Part shown: piece after piece, positions 15,901 to 31,857 of the stretch
Numbering within the stretch: position 1 is the stretch's first letter
Layout: each line of letters opens with the position of its first letter
From: Hydractinia symbiolongicarpus
Taxonomy: Eukaryota > Cnidaria > Hydrozoa > Anthoathecata > Hydractiniidae
Direction of reading: 5' to 3'
Length of the DNA: 64,000 bases
Assembly: GCF_029227915.1 (NCBI RefSeq)
Contig: NC_079882.1
Coordinates: 868,001-932,000, forward strand
Position numbers and translations under genes: made by a program
Notes under the pieces: generated by a model
Told to the model about the DNA's origin: nothing
Seen by the model: only the letters and a program-made list of their open reading frames with translations
Database searches by the model: none

Positions 15901-18900
15901 TAATTAAGTCCCACAGTCAATCGTTTCACTGCTAAACGCGATACAACCTAGTAATTCCGGAAAGATATCACGAAATACATGTTGGTACGAATATGTGACT
16001 CAACCGTTGTAACTTAACAGATTGATGCTGTTAGAAAGTCAATGAAATGTAGTTTTTCAAACTTTCTCCATTTCTTCAGCGCGGGATAACGGCTAGGATT
16101 GGTCCCACAGTAAAAAATGAATTATTTATCTACATTTTTAAATGAAGCGCCACCACAGCGCCCAGTGTATGCGCTGAGCTCCGACAATCATGTCAAATTA
16201 AGAAGAATGTCATTTCTTGGAGTCCAAATGTCTCACTTATCACATTTTTAACGTCACAGTCCAAAATCAGTTCAATTAAGTCCCACAGTCAATTGTTTCA
16301 CTGTTAAACGCGATGCAACGTAGTAATATCGGAAAAATATCGCTAAATACATGTTGGTACGAATATGTGACCCAACCGTTGTAACTCAAACGGACTGACA
16401 CTGTAAAAAAGTCAATGAAATGTAGTTTTTGAACCTGTCGCTATTTCTTCAGCGCGCGATAACGGCTAAGATTGGTCCCACAGTAAAAAAATGACTTATT
16501 TATCTAAATTTTTAAATTTAGCGCTACCACAGCGTCCAGTGTAAGCGCTGAGTTCCGGCAATCATGTCAAACTAAGAAGAATGTTATTTCTTGGAGTCCA
16601 ATTGTCTCAGTAACTATATTTATAAGGTCACAGTCCCAAATCAGTTCAATTAAGTCTCACAGTCAATCGTGTTACTGTTAAAAGCGATGCAACCTAGTAA
16701 TATGAGAAAAATATCTCTAAATACATGTTGGTACGAGTATGTGACGCAACCGTTGTAACTGACGCGGATTGATACCGTTAGAAAGTCAATGAAATGTAGT
16801 TTTTGAAACTGTCGCTATTTCTTCAGCACAGGATGACGGCTAGGATTGGTCCCACAGTAAATAATGAATTATTTATCTAAATTTTTAAATGAAGCGCTAC
16901 CTCAGCGCCCAGTGTCATCGCTGAGTTACGGCAATCATGTCAAATTAAGAAGAATGTTATTTCTTGGAGTCCAATTTTCTCACTTTCACATTTATAAGGT
17001 CATGGCCCAAAATCAGTTTAATTAAGTCCCACATTCAATCGTTTCACTGCTAAACGCGATACAACCTAGTAATTCCGGAAAGATATCACGAAATACATGT
17101 TGGTACGAATATGTGACTCAACCGTTGTAACTTAAACGGATTGATGCTGTTAGAAAGTCAATGAAATGTAGTTTTTCAAACTTTCTCCATTTCTTCAGCG
17201 CGGGGTAAGGGCTAGGATTGGTCCCACAGTAAAAAATGACTTATTTATCTAAATTTTTAAATGAAGCGCCACCACAGCGCCCAGTGTATGCGCTGAGCTC
17301 CGACAATCATGTCAAATTAAGAAGAATGTCATTTCTTGGAGTCCAAATGTCTCACGTATCACATTTTTAACGTCACAGTCCAAAATCAGTTCAATTAAGT
17401 CCCACAGTCAATCGTTTCACTGTTAAACGCGATGCAACGTAGTAATATCGGAAAAATATCGCTAAATACATGTTGGTACGAATATGTGACCCAACCGTTG
17501 TAACTCAAACGGACTGACACTGTTAAAAAGTCAATGAAATGTAGTTTTTGAACCTGTTGCTATTTCTTCAGCGCGCGATAACGGCTAAGATTGGTCCCAC
17601 AGTAAAAAAATGACTTATTTATCTAAATTTTTAAATTAAGCGCTACCACAGCGTCCAGTGTAAGCGCTGAGTTCCGGCAATCATGTCAAACTAAGAAGAA
17701 TGTTATTTCTTGGAGTCCAATTGTCTCACTAACAATATTTAATAGGTCACAGTCCAAAATCAGTTCAACTAAGTCCCACAGTCAATCGTTTCACTGTTAA
17801 AAGCGATGCAACCTAGTAATATGAGAAAAATATCTCTAAATACATGTTGGTACGAGTATGTGACGCAACCGTTGTAACTGACGCGGATTGATACCGTTAG
17901 AAAGTCAATGAAATGTAGTTTTTGAAACTGTCGCTATTTCTTCGGCAGAGGATAACGGCTAGGATTGGTCCCACAGTAAATAATGAATTATTTATCTAAA
18001 TTTTTAAATGAAGCGCTACCACAGCGCCCAGTGTAATCGCTGAGTTCCGGCAATCATGTCAAATTAAGAAGAATGTTATTTCTTGGAGTCCAATAGTCCC
18101 ACTTTCACATTTATAAGGTCACAGCCCTAAATTAGTTCAATTAAGTCCCACAGTCAATCGTTTTACTGTTAAACGCGTTACAACCTAGTAATACCGGAAA
18201 GATACAACGAAATACATGTTGGTACGAGTATGTGACGCAACCGTTGTAACTGACGCGGATTGATACCGTTAGAAAGTCAATGAAATGTAGTTTTTGAAAC
18301 TGTCGCTATTTCTTCGGCACAGGATAACGGCTAGGATTGGTCCCACAGTAAATAATGAATTATTTATCTAAATTTTTAAATGAAGCGCTACCACAGCGCC
18401 CAGTGTAATCGCTGAGTTCCGGCAATCATGTCAAATTAAGAAGAATGTTATTTCTTGGAGTCCAATAGTCTCACTTTCACATTTATAAGGTCACAGCCCA
18501 AAATTAGTTCAATTAAGTCCCACAGTTAATCGTTTTACTGTTAAACGCGTTACAACCTAGTAATACGGGAAAGATACAACGAAATACATGTTGGTACGAA
18601 TATGTGACTCAACCGTTGTAACTCAAACGGATTGATACTTTTAGAAAGTCAATGAAATGTAGTTTTTCAAACTTTCTCCATTTCTTCAGCGCGCAATAAC
18701 GGCTAGGATTGGTCCCACAGTAAAAAATGACTTATTTATCTAAATTTTTAAATGAAGCGCTACCACAGCGCCCAGTGTAATCGCTGAGTTCCGGCAATCA
18801 TGTCAAATTAAGAAGAATATTATTTCTTGGAGTCCAATTGTCTCACTTATCACATTTTCAACGTCACAGTCAAAAATCAGTTCAATTAAGTCCCACAGTC

Positions 18901-21900
18901 AATCGTTTCACTGTTAAACGCGATGCAACGTAGTAATATCGGAAAAATGTCACGAAATACATGTTGGTACGAATATGTGACTCAACCGTTGTAACTCAAA
19001 CGGATTGATACTTTTAAAAAGTCAATGAAATATAGTTTTTCAAACTTTCTCCATTTCTTCAGCGCGCAATAACGGCTAGGATTGGTCCCACAGTAAAAAA
19101 TGACTTATTTATCTAAATTTTTAAATGAAGCGCTACCACAGCGTCCAGTGTAATCGCTGAGTTTCGGCAATCATGTCAAACTAAGAAGAATGTTATTTCT
19201 TGGAGTCCAATTGTCTAACTAACAATATTTATAAGGTCACAGTCCAAAATCAGTTCAATTAAGTCCCACAGTCAATCGTTTCACTGTTAAAAGCGATGCA
19301 ACCTAGTAATATGAGAAAAATATCGCTAAAAACATGATGGTACGAGTATGTGACGCAACCGTTGTAACTGACGCGGATTGATACCGTTAGAAAGTCAATG
19401 AGATGTAGTTTTTGAAACTGTCGCTATTTCTTCAGCACAGGATAACCGCTAGGATTGGTCCCACAGTAAATAATGAATTATTTATCTAAATTTTTAAATG
19501 AAGCGCTACCACAGCTCCCAGTCTAATCGCTGAGTTCCGGCAATCATGTCAAATTAAGAAGAATGTTACTTCTTGGAGTCCAATAGTCTCACTTTCACAT
19601 TTATAAGGTCAGAGCCCAAAATCAGTTCAATTAAGTCCCACAGTCAATCGTTTTACTGTTAAACGCGTTACAACCTAGTAATACCGGAAAGATATCACGA
19701 AATACATGTTGGTACGAATATGTGACTCAACCGTTGTAACTCAAACGGATTGATACTTTTAGAAAGTCAATGAAATGTAGTTTTTGAAACTGTCTCTATA
19801 TCTTCAGCGCGCAATAACGGCTAGGATTGGTCCCACGGAAAAAAATGATTTATTTATCTAAATTTGTAAATGAAGCGCTACCACAGCGCCCAGTGTAATC
19901 GCTGAGTTTCGGCAATCATGTCAAATTAAGAAGAATGTTATTTCTTGGAGTCCAATTGTCTCACTTATAACATTTTTAAAGTCACAGTCCAAAATTAGTT
20001 TAATTAAATCCCACAGTCAATCGTTTCACTGTTAAACGCGATACAACCCAGTAATTCCGGAAAGATATCACGAAATACATGTTTGTACGAATATGTGACT
20101 CAACCGTTGTAACTTAAACGGATTGATGCTGTTAGAAAGTCAATGAAATGTAGTTTTTCAAACTTTCTCCATTTCTTCAGCGTGGGATAACGGCTAGGAT
20201 TGGTCCTACAGTAAAAAATTACTTATTTATCTAAATTTTTAAATGAAGCGCTACCACAGCGTCCTGTGTAATCGCTGAGTTCCGGCAATCATGTCAAACT
20301 AAGAAGAATGTTATTTCTTGGAGTCCAATTGTCTCACTAACAATATTTATAAGGTCACAGTCCAAAATCATTTCAATTAAGTCCCACAGTCAATCGTTTC
20401 ACTGTTAAAAGCGATGCAACCTAGTAATATGAGAAAAATATCGCTAAATACATGTTGGTACGAGTATGTGACGCAACCGTTGTAACTGACGCGGATTGAT
20501 ACTGTTAGAAAGTCAATGTAATGTAGTTTTTGAAACTGTCGCTATTTCTTCAGCACAGGATAACGGCTAGGATTGGTCCCACAGTAAATAATGAATTATT
20601 TATCTAAATTTTTAAATGAAGCGCTACCACAGCGCCCAGTGTAATCGCTGAGTTCTGGCAATCATGTCAAATTAAGAAGAATGTTATTTCTTGGAGTCCA
20701 ATAGTCTCACTTTCACCTTTATAAGGTCACAGCCCAAAATCAGTTCAATTAAGTCCCACAGTCAATCGTTTTACTGTTAAACGCGTTACAACCTAGTAAT
20801 ACCGGAAAAATATCACGAAATACATGTTGGTACGAATATGTGACTCAACCGTTGTAACTCAAACGGATTGATACTTTTAGAAAGTCAATGAAATGTAGTT
20901 TTTGAAACTGTCTCTATATCTTCAGCGCGCAATAACGGCTAGGATTGGTCCCACGGTAAAAAATGATTTATTTATCTAAATTTGTAAATGAAGCGCTACC
21001 ACAGCGCCCAGTGTAATCGCTGAGTTCCGGCAATCATGTCAAATTAAGAAGAATGTTATTTCTTGGAGTGCAATTGTCTCACTTATAACATTTTTAAAGT
21101 CACAGTCCAAAATTAGTTTTATTAAGTCCCACAGTCAATCGTTTCACTGTTATACGCGATACAACCCAGTAATTACGGAAAGATATCACGAAATACATGT
21201 TGGTACGAATATGTGACTCAACCGTTGTAACTTAAACGGATTGATGCTGTTAGAAAGTCAATGAAATGTAGTTTTTAAAACTTTCTCCATTTCTTCAGGG
21301 CGGGATAACGGCTAGGAATGGTCCCACAGTAAAAAATGACTTATTTATCTAAATTTTTTAAATGAAGCGCCACCACAGCGCCCAGTGTATGCGCTGAGCT
21401 CCGACAATCATGTCAAATTAAGAAGAATGTTATTTCTTGGAGTCCAAATGTCTCACTTATCTCATTTTTACCGTCACAGTCAAAAATCAGTTCAATTAAT
21501 TCCCACAGTCAATCGTTTCACTGTTAAACGCGATGCAACGTAGTAATATCGGAAAAATATCACGAAATACATGTTGGTACGAATATGTGACTCAACCGTT
21601 GTAACTTAAACGGATTGATGCTGTTAGAAAGTCAATGAAATGTAGTTTTTCAAACTTTCTCCATTTCTTCTGCGCGGGATAACAGCTAGGATTGGTCCCA
21701 CAGTAAAAAATGACTTATTTATCTAAATTTTTAAATGAAGCGCCACCACAGCGCCCATTGTATGCGCTGAGCTCCGACAATCATGTCAAATTAAGAAGAA
21801 TGTTATTTCTTGGAGTCCAAATGTCTCACTTATCACATTTTTAACGTCACAGTCCAAAATCAGTTCAATTAGGTCCCGCAGTCAATCGTTTCACTGTTAA

Positions 21901-24211
21901 ACGCGATGCAACGTAGTAATATCGGAAAAATATCGCTAAATACATGTTGGTCCGAATATGTGACCCAACTGTTGTAACTCAAACGGACTGACACTGTTAA
22001 AAAGTCAATGAAATGTAGTTTTTGAAACTTTCGCTATTTCTTTAGCGCGCGATAACGGCTAAGATTGGTCGCACAGTAAAAAAATGACTTATTTATCTAA
22101 ATTTTTAAATTAAGCGCTACCACAGCGTCCAGTGTAATCGCTAAGTTTCGGCAATCATGTCAAACTAAGAAGAATGTTATTTCTTGGAGTCCAATTGTCT
22201 CACTAACAATATTTATAAGGTCACAGTCTAAAATCAGTTCAATTAAGTCGCACAGTCAATCGTTTCACTGTTAAAAGCGATGCAACCTAGTAATATGAGA
22301 AAAATATCGCTAAATACATGTTGGTACGAGTATGTGACGCAACCGTTGTAACTGACGCGGATTGATACCGTTATAAAAGTCAATGAAATTTAATTTTTGA
22401 AACTGTCGCTATTTCTTCAGCACAGGATAACGGCTAGGATTGGTCCCACAGTAAATAATGACTTATTTATCTAAATTTTCAAATGAAGCGCTACCACAGC
22501 GCCCAGTGTAATCGCTGAGTTCCGGCAATCATGTCAAATTAAAAAGAATGTTATTTCTTGGAGTCCAATAGTCTCACTTTCACATTTATAAGGTCACAGC
22601 CCAAAATCAGTTCAATTAAGTCCCACAGTCAATCGTTTTACTGTTAAACGCGTTACAACCTAGTAATACCGGAAAGATATCACGAAATACATGTTGGTAC
22701 GAATATGTGACCCAACCGTTGTAACTCAAACGGATTGATACTTTTAAAAAGTAAATGAAATGTAGTTTTTGAAACTGTCTCTATATCTTCAGCGCGCAAT
22801 AACGGCTAGGATTGGTCCCACGGAAAAAAATGATTTATTTATCTAAATTTGTAAATGAAGCGCTACCACAGCGTCCAGTGTAATCGCTGAGTTCCGGCAA
22901 TCATGTCAAATTAAGAAGAATGTTATTTCTTGGAGTCCAATTGTCTCACTTATAACATTTTTAAAGTCACAGTCCAAAATTAGTTCAATTAAGTCCCACA
23001 TTCAATCGTTTCACTGTTAAAAGCGATGCAACCTAGTAATAACAGATAAATATCGCTAAATACATGTTGGTACGAATATGTGACCCAACCGTTGTAACTC
23101 AAACGGATTGATACTTTTAGAAAGTCAATGAAATGTAGTTTTTGAAACTGTCGCTATTTCTTCAGCGCGGGATAACGGCTAGGATTGGTCCCACAGTAAA
23201 AAATGACTTATTTATCTAAATTTTTAAATGAAGCGCCACCACAGCGCCCAGTGTATGCGCTGAGCTCCGACAATCATGTCAAATTAAGAAGAATGTTATT
23301 TCTTGGAGTCCAAATGTCTCACTTATCACATTTTTAACGTCACAGTCAAAAATCAGTTCAATTAAGTCCCACAGTCAATTGTTTCACTGTTAAACGCGAT
23401 ACAACCTAGTAATTCCGGAAAGATATCACGAAGTACATGTTGGTACGAATATGTGACTCAACCGTTGTAACTTAAACGGATTGATGCTGTTAGAAAGTCA
23501 ATGAAATGTAGTTTTTTAAACTTTCTCCATTTTTTCAGCGCGGGATAACGGCTAGGATTGGTCCCACGGTAAAAAATGATTTTTTTATCTAAATTTATAA
23601 ATGAAGCGCTACCACAGCGCCCAGTGTAATCGCTGAGTTCCGGCAATCATGTCAAATTAAGAAGAATGTTATTTTTTGGAGTCCAATTGTCTCACCTATA
23701 ACATTTTTAAAGTCACAGTCCAAAATTAGTTCAATTAAGTCCCACATTCAATCGTTTCACTGTTAAAAGCGATGCAACCTAGTAATAACAGATAAATATC
23801 GCTAAATACATGTTGGTACGAATATGTGACCCAACCGTTGTAACTCAAACGGATTGATACTCTTAGAAAGTCAATGAAATGTAGTTTTTGAAACTGTCGC
23901 TATTTCTTCAGTGCGCGATAACGGCTAGGATTGGTCCCACGGTAAAAAATGATTTATTTATCTAAATTTGTAAATGAAGCGCTACCACAGCGCCCAACGT
24001 AATCGCTGAGTTCCGGCAATCATGTCAAATTAAGAAGAATGTTATTTCTTGGAGTCCAATTGTCTCACTTATCACATTTTTGAAGTCACAGTCCAAAATT
24101 AGTTTAATTAAGCCCCACAGTCAATCGTTTCACTGTTAAACGCGATAAATTCTAGTAATTCCGGAAAGATATCACGAAATACATGTTGGTACGAATATGT
24201 GACTCAACCGT

Positions 24212-24403
24212 TGCAACTTAAACGGATTGATGCTGTTAGAAAGTCAATGAAATGTAGTTTTTTTTCATTTATAAGGTCATGGCCCAAAATCAGTTCAATT
24301 AAGTCCCACAGTCAATCGTCTCACTGTTAAACGCGATACAACCTAGTAATTCCGGAAAGATATCACGAAATACATGTTGGTACGAATATGCGACTCAACC
24401 GTT
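24212..24403 (+). repeat. Half-deleted satellite monomer 1
   Basis: The spacing between equivalent landmarks is only about 191 bp. The junction is near 24258-24266, where GTAGTTTTT runs directly into TTCATTTATAAGG, so about 182 bp are missing. Confidence 0.85.
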
Positions 24404-27400
24404 GTAACTTAAGCGGATTGATGCTGTTAGAAAGTCAGTGAAATGTAGTTTTTGAAACTGCCTCTATATCTTCAGCGCGCAATAACGGCTAAGATTGGTC
24501 CCACGGCAAAAAATGATTTATTTATCTAAATTTGTAAATGAACGCTACCACAGCACCCAGTGTAATCGCTGAGTTACGGCAATCATGTCAAATTAAGAAG
24601 AATGTTTTTTCTTGGAGTCCAATTGTCTCACTTTCACATTTATAAGGTCATGGCCCAAAATCAGGTCAATTAAGTCCCACATTCAATCGTTTTACTGTTA
24701 AACGCGTTACAACCTAGTAATACCGGAAAGATATCACGAAATTCATGTTGGTACGAATATGTGACTCAACCGTTGTAACTCAAACGGATTGATACTTTTA
24801 GAAAGTCAATGAAATGTAGTTTTTCAAACTTTCTCCATTTCTTCAGCGCGGGATAACGGCTAGGATTGTTCCCACAGTAAAAAATGACTTATTTATCTAA
24901 ATTTTTAAATGAAGCGCTCCCACAGCGTCCAGTGTATGCACTGAGCTCCGACAATCATGTCAAATTAAGAAGAATGTTATTTCTTAGAGTCCAATTGTCT
25001 CACTTAAAATATTTATAAGGTCACAGCCCAAAATCAGTTCAATTAAGTCCCACAGTCGATCGTTTTACTGTTAAACGCGTTACAACCTAGTAATACCGGA
25101 AAGATATCACGAAATACATGTTGGTACGAATATGTGACTCAACCGTTGTAACTCAAACGGATTGATACTTTTAGAAAGTCAATGAAATGTAGTTTTTGAA
25201 ACTGTCTCTATATCTTCAGCGCGCAATAACGGCTAGGATTGGTCCCACGGTAAAAAATGATTTATTTATCTAAATTTGTAAATGAAGCGCTACCACAGCG
25301 CCCAGTGTAATCGCTGAGTTCCGGCAGTCATGTCAAATTAAGATGAATGTTATTTCTTGGAGTCCAATTGTCTCACTTATAACATTTTTAAAGTCACAGT
25401 CCAAAATTAGTTCAATTAAGTCCCACATTCAATCGTTTCACTGTTAAAAGCGATGCAATCTAGTAATAACAGATAAATATCGCTAAATACATGTTGGTAC
25501 GAATATGTGACCCAACCGTTGTAACTCAAACGGATTGATACTTTTAGAAAGTCAATGAAATGTAGTTTTTGAAACTGTCTCTATTTCTTCAGCGCGCGAT
25601 AACGGCTAGGATTGGTCCCACGGTAAAGAATGATTTATTTAACTAAACTTTTAAATGAGGCGCTACCACAGCGCGCAGTGTAATCGCTGAGTTCCGGCAA
25701 TCAAGTCAAATTAATATGAATGCTATTTCTTGGAGTCCAATTGTCTCATTTATCACTTTTATCAGGTCATAATCCAAAGTTAGTTCAATTAAGTCCCACA
25801 TTCAATCGTCTCACTGTTAAAAGCGATGCAACCTAGTAATAACAGAAAAATATCGCTAAATACATCTTGGTACGAATATGTGACCCAACCGTGGTAACTC
25901 AAACGGATTGATATTGTTAGAAAGTCAATGAAATGTAGTTTTTCAAACTTTCTCCATTTCTTCAGCGCGCGATAACGGCTAGGATTGGTCCCACAGTAAA
26001 AAATGACTTATTTATCTAAATTTTTAAATGAAGCGCCACCACAGCGCCCAGTGTATGCGCTGAGCTCCGACAATCATGTCAAATTAAGAAGAATGTTATT
26101 TCTTGGAGTCCAAATGTCTCACTTATCACATTTTTAACGTCACAGTCAAAAATCAGTTCAATTAAGTCCCACAGTCAATCGTTTCACTGTTAAACGCGAT
26201 GCAACGTAGTAATATCGGAAAAATATTACGAAATACATGTTGGTACGAATATGTGACTCAACCGTTGCAACTTAAACGGATTGATGCTGTTAGAAAGTCA
26301 ATGAAATGTAGTTTTTCAAACTTTCTCCATTTTTTCAGCGCGGGATAACGGCTAGGATTGGTCCCACAGTAAAAAATGACTTATTTATCTAAATTTTTAA
26401 ATGAAGCGCCACCACAGCGCCCAGTGTATGCGCTGAGCTCCGACAATCATGTCAAATTAAGAAGAATGTTATTTCTTGGAGTCCAAATGTCTTACTTATC
26501 ACATTTTTAACGTCACAGTCCAAAATTAGTTCAATTAGGTCCCACAGTCAATCGTTTCACTGTTAAACGCGATGCAACGTAGTAATATCGGAAAAATATC
26601 GCTAAATACATGTTGGTACGAATATGCGACTCAACCGTTGTAACTTAAGCGGATTGATGCTGTTAGAAAGTCAGTGAAATGTAGTTTTTGAAACTGTCTC
26701 TATATCTTCAGCGCGCAATAACGGCTAGGATTGGTCCCACGGTAAAAAATGATTTATTTATCTAAATTTTTAAATTAAGCGCTACCAGAGCGTCCAGTAT
26801 AATCGCTGAGTTCCGGCAATCATGTCAAACTAAGAAGAATGTTATTTCTTGGAGTCCAATTGTCTCACTTGCAATATTTATAAGGTCACAGTCCAAAATC
26901 AGTTCAATTAAGCCGCGCAGTCAATCGTTTCACTGTTAAAAGCGATGCAATCTAGTAATAACAGATAAATATCGCTAAATACATGTTGGTACGAATATGT
27001 GACCCAACCGTTGTAACTCAAACGAATTGATACTTTTAGAAAGTCAATGAAATGTAGTTTTTGAAACTGTCGCTATTTCTTCAGCGCGCGATAACGGCTA
27101 GGATTGGTCCCACGGTAAAGAATGATTTATTCAACTAAACTTTTAAATGAAGCGCTACCACAGCGCCCAGTGTAATCGCTGAGTTCCGGCAATCATGTCA
27201 AACTAAGAAGAATGTTATTTCTTGGAGTCCAATTGTCTCACTTGCAATATTTATAAGGTCACCGTCCAAAATCAGTTCAATTAAGTCCCACAGTCAATCG
27301 TTTCACTGTTAAAAGCGATGCGACCTAGTAATATGAGAAAAGTATCGCTAAATACATGTTGGTACGAGTATGTGACGCAACCGTTGTAACTGAAGCGGAT

Positions 27401-28194
27401 TGATACCGTCAGAAAGTCAATGAAATGTAGTTTTTGAAACTGTTGCTATTTCTTTAGTGCGCCATAACGGCTAGGATTAGTCCCACGGTAAAGAATGATT
27501 TATTTATCTAAGTTTTTAAAGGAAGTGCTACCACAGCACCCAGTGCAATCGCTAACTAACGGCAATCATGTCAATTTAAAAAGAATGTTATTTCTTGGAG
27601 TCCAATTGTCTCACTTTCTCATTTATAAGGTCATGGCCCAAAATCAGTTCAATTAAGTCCCACAGTCAATCGTCTCACTGTTAAACGCGATACAACCTAG
27701 TAATTCCGGAAAGATATCACGAAATACATGTTGGTACGAATATGCGACTCAACCGTTGTAACTTAAGCGGATTGATGCTGTTAGAAAGTCAGTGAAATGT
27801 AGTTTTTGAAACTGCCTCTATATCTTCAGCGCGCAATAACGGCTAAGATTGGTCCCACGGCAAAAAATGATTTATTTATCTAAATTTGTAAATGAACGCT
27901 ACCACAGCACCCAGTGTAATCGCTGAGTTACGGCAATCATGTCAAATTAAGAAGAATGTTTTTTCTTGGAGTCCAATTGTCTCACTTTCACATTTATAAG
28001 GTCATGGCCCAAAATCAGGTCAATTAAGTCCCACATTCAATCGTTTTACTGTTAAACGCGTTACAACCTAGTAATACCGGAAAGATAACACGAAATTCAT
28101 GTTGGTACGAATATGTGACTCAACCGTTGTAACTCAAACGGATTGATACTTTTAGAAAGTCAATGAAATGTAGTTTTTCAAACTTTCTCCATTT

Positions 28195-31178
28195 CTTCAG
28201 CCCGGGATAACGGCTAGGATTGGTCCCACAGTAAAAAATGACTTATTTATCTAAATTTTTAAATGAAGCGCTCCCACAGCGTCCAGTGTATGCACTGAGC
28301 TCCGACAATCATGTCAAATTAAGAAGAATGTTATTTCTTAGAGTCCAATTGTCTCACTTAAAATATTTATAAGGTCACAGCCCAAAATCAGTTCAATTAA
28401 GTCCCACAGTCGATCGTTTTACTGTTAAACGCGTTACAACCTAGTAATACCGGAAAGATATCACGAAATACATGTTGGTACGAATATGTGACTCAACCGT
28501 TGTAACTCAAACGGATTGATACTTTTAGAAGGTCAATGAAATGTAGTTTTTGAAACTGTCTCTATATCTTCAGCGCGCAATAACGGCTAGGATTGGTCCC
28601 ACGGTAAAAAATGATTTATTTATCTAAATTTGTAAATGAAGCGCTACCACAGCGCCCAGTGTAATCGCTGAGTTCCGGCAGTCATGTCAAATTAAGATGA
28701 ATGTTATTTCTTGGAGTCCAATTGTCTCACTTATAACATTTTTAAAGTCACAGTCCAAAATTAGTTCAATTAAGTCCCACATTCAATCGTTTCACTGTTA
28801 AAAGCGATGCAATCTAGTAATAACAGATAAATATCGCTAAATACATGTTGGTACGAATATGTGACCCAACCGTTGTAACTCAAACGGATTGATACTTTTA
28901 GAAAGTCAATGAAATGTAGTTTTTGAAACTGTCTCTATTTCTTCAGCGCGCGATAACGGCTAGGATTGGTCCCACGGTAAAGAATGATTTATTTAACTAA
29001 ACTTTTAAATGAGGCGCTACCACAGCGCGCAGTGTAATCGCTGAGTTCCGGCAATCAAGTCAAATTAATATGAATGCTATTTCTTGGAGTCCAATTGTCT
29101 CATTTATCACTTTTATCAGGTCATAATCCAAAGTTAGTTCAATTAAGTCCCACATTCAATCGTCTCACTGTTAAAAGCGATGCAACCTAGTAATAACAGA
29201 AAAATATCGCTAAATACATCTTGGTACGAATATGTGACCCAACCGTGGTAACTCAAACGGATTGATATTGTTAGAAAGTCAATGAAATGTAGTTTTTCAA
29301 ACTTTCTCCATTTCTTCAGCGCGCGATAACGGCTAGGATTGGTCCCACAGTAAAAAATGACTTATTTATCTAAATTTTTAAATGAAGCGCCACCACAGCG
29401 CCCAGTGTATGCGCTGAGCTCCGACAATCATGTCAAATTAAGAAGAATGTTATTTCTTGGAGTCCAAATGTCTCACTTATCACATTTTTAACGTCACAGT
29501 CAAAAATCAGTTCAATTAAGTCCCACAGTCAATCGTTTCACTGTTAAACGCGATGCAACGTAGTAATATCGGAAAAATATTACGAAATACATGTTGGTAC
29601 GAATATGTGACTCAACCGTTGCAACTTAAACGGATTGATGCTGTTAGAAAGTCAATGAAATGTAGTTTTTCAAACTTTCTCCATTTCTTCAGCGCGGGAT
29701 AACGGCTAGGATTGGTCCCACAGTAAAAAATGACTTATTTATCTAAATTTTTAAATGAAGCGCTCCCACAGCGTCCAGTGTATGCACTGAGCTCCGACAA
29801 TCATGTCAAATTAAGAAGAATGTTATTTCTTAGAGTCCAATTGTCTCACTTAAAATATTTATAAGGTCACAGCCCAAAATCAGTTCAATTAAGTCCCACA
29901 GTCGATCGTTTTACTGTTAAACGCGTTACAACCTAGTAATACCGGAAAGATATCACGAAATACATATTGGTACGAATATGTGACTCAACCGTTGTAACTC
30001 AAACGGATTGATACTTTTAGAAAGTCAATGAAATGTAGTTTTTGAAACTGTCTCTATATCTTCAGCGCGCAATAACGGCTAGGATTGGTCCCACGGTAAA
30101 AAATGATTTATTTATCTAAACTTGTAAATGAAGCGCTACCACAGCGCCCAGTGTAATCGCTGAGTTCCGGCAGTCATGTCAAATTAAGATGAATGTTATT
30201 TCTTGGAGTCCAATTGTCTCACTTATAACATTTTTAAAGTCACAGTCCAAAATTAGTTCAATTAAGTCCCACATTCAATCGTTTCACTGTTAAAAGCGAT
30301 GCAATCTAGTAATAACAGATAAATATCGCTAAATACATGTTGGTACGAATATGTGACCCAACCGTTGTAACTCAAACGGATTGATACTTTTAGAAAGTCA
30401 ATGAAATGTAGTTTTTGAAACTGTCTCTATTTCTTCAGCGCGCGATAACGGCTAGGATTGGTCCCACGGTAAAGAATGATTTATTTAACTAAACTTTTAA
30501 ATGAGGCGCTACCACAGCGCGCAGTGTAATCGCTGAGTTCCGGCAATCAAGTCAAATTAATATGAATGCTATTTCTTGGAGTCCAATTGTCTCATTTATC
30601 ACTTTTATCAGGTCATAATCCAAAGTTAGTTCAATTAAGTCCCACATTCAATCGTCTCACTGTTAAAAGCGATGCAACCTAGTAATAACAGAAAAATATC
30701 GCTAAATACATCTTGGTACGAATATGTGACCCAACCGTGGTAACTCAAACGGATTGATATTGTTAGAAAGTCAATAAAATGTAGTTTTTCAAACTTTCTC
30801 CATTTCTTCAGCGCGCGATAACGGCTAGGATTGGTCCCACAGTAAAAAATGACTTATTTATCTAAATTTTTAAATGAAGCGCCACCACAGCGCCCAGTGT
30901 ATGCGCTGAGCTCCGACAATCATGTCAAATTAAGAAGAATGTTATTTCTTGGAGTCCAAATGTCTCACTTATCACATTTTTAACGTCACAGTCAAAAATC
31001 AGTTCAATTAAGTCCCACAGTCAATCGTTTCACTGTTAAACGCGATGCAACGTAGTAATATCGGAAAAATATTACGAAATACATGTTGGTACGAATATGT
31101 GACTCAACCGTTGCAACTTAAACGGATTGATGCTGTTAGAAAGTCAATGAAATGTAGTTTTTCAAACTTTCTCCATTT
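28195..31178 (+). repeat. Tandem four-monomer higher-order repeat
   Basis: Two successive four-monomer blocks (28195-29686 and 29687-31178, period 1,492 bp) are nearly identical. A further copy of the same block lies at about 24841-26330, 3,354 bp (nine monomers) upstream of the first. Rare variants such as GCGCTCCCACAGCG, CATCTTGGTACG and CCGTGGTAAC recur in order in all three. Confidence 0.85.
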
Positions 31179-31857
31179 TTTCAGCGCGGGATAACGGCTA
31201 GGATTGGTCCCACAGTAAAAAATGACTTATTTATCTAAATTTTTAAATGAAGCGCCACCACAGCGCCCAGTTTATGCGCTGAGCTCCGACAATCATGTCA
31301 AATTAAGAAGAATGTTATTTCTTGGAGTCCAAATGTCTTACTTATCACATTTTTAACGTCACAGTCCAAAATTAGTTCAATTAGGTCCCACAGTCAATCG
31401 TTTCACTGTTAAACGCGATGCAACGTAGTAATATCGGAAAAATATCGCTAAATACATGTTGGTACGAATATGCGACTCAACCGTTGTAACTCAAACGGAT
31501 TGATACTTTTAGAAAGTCAATGAAATGTAGTTTTTGAAACTGTCTCTATATCTTCAGCGCGCAATAACGGCTAGGATTGGTCCCACGGTAAAAAATGATT
31601 TATTTATCTAAATTTTTAAATTAAGCGCTACCAGAGCGTCCAGTATAATCGCTGAGTTCCGGCAATCATGTCAAACTAAGAAGAATGTTATTTCTTGGAG
31701 TCCAATTGTCTCACTTGCAATATTTATAAGGTCACAGTCCAAAATCAGTTCAATTAAGTCGCGCAGTCAATCGTTTCACTGTTAATAGCGATGCAACCTA
31801 GTAATATGAGATATGTATCGCTAAATACATGTTGGTGCGAGTATGTGACGCAACCGT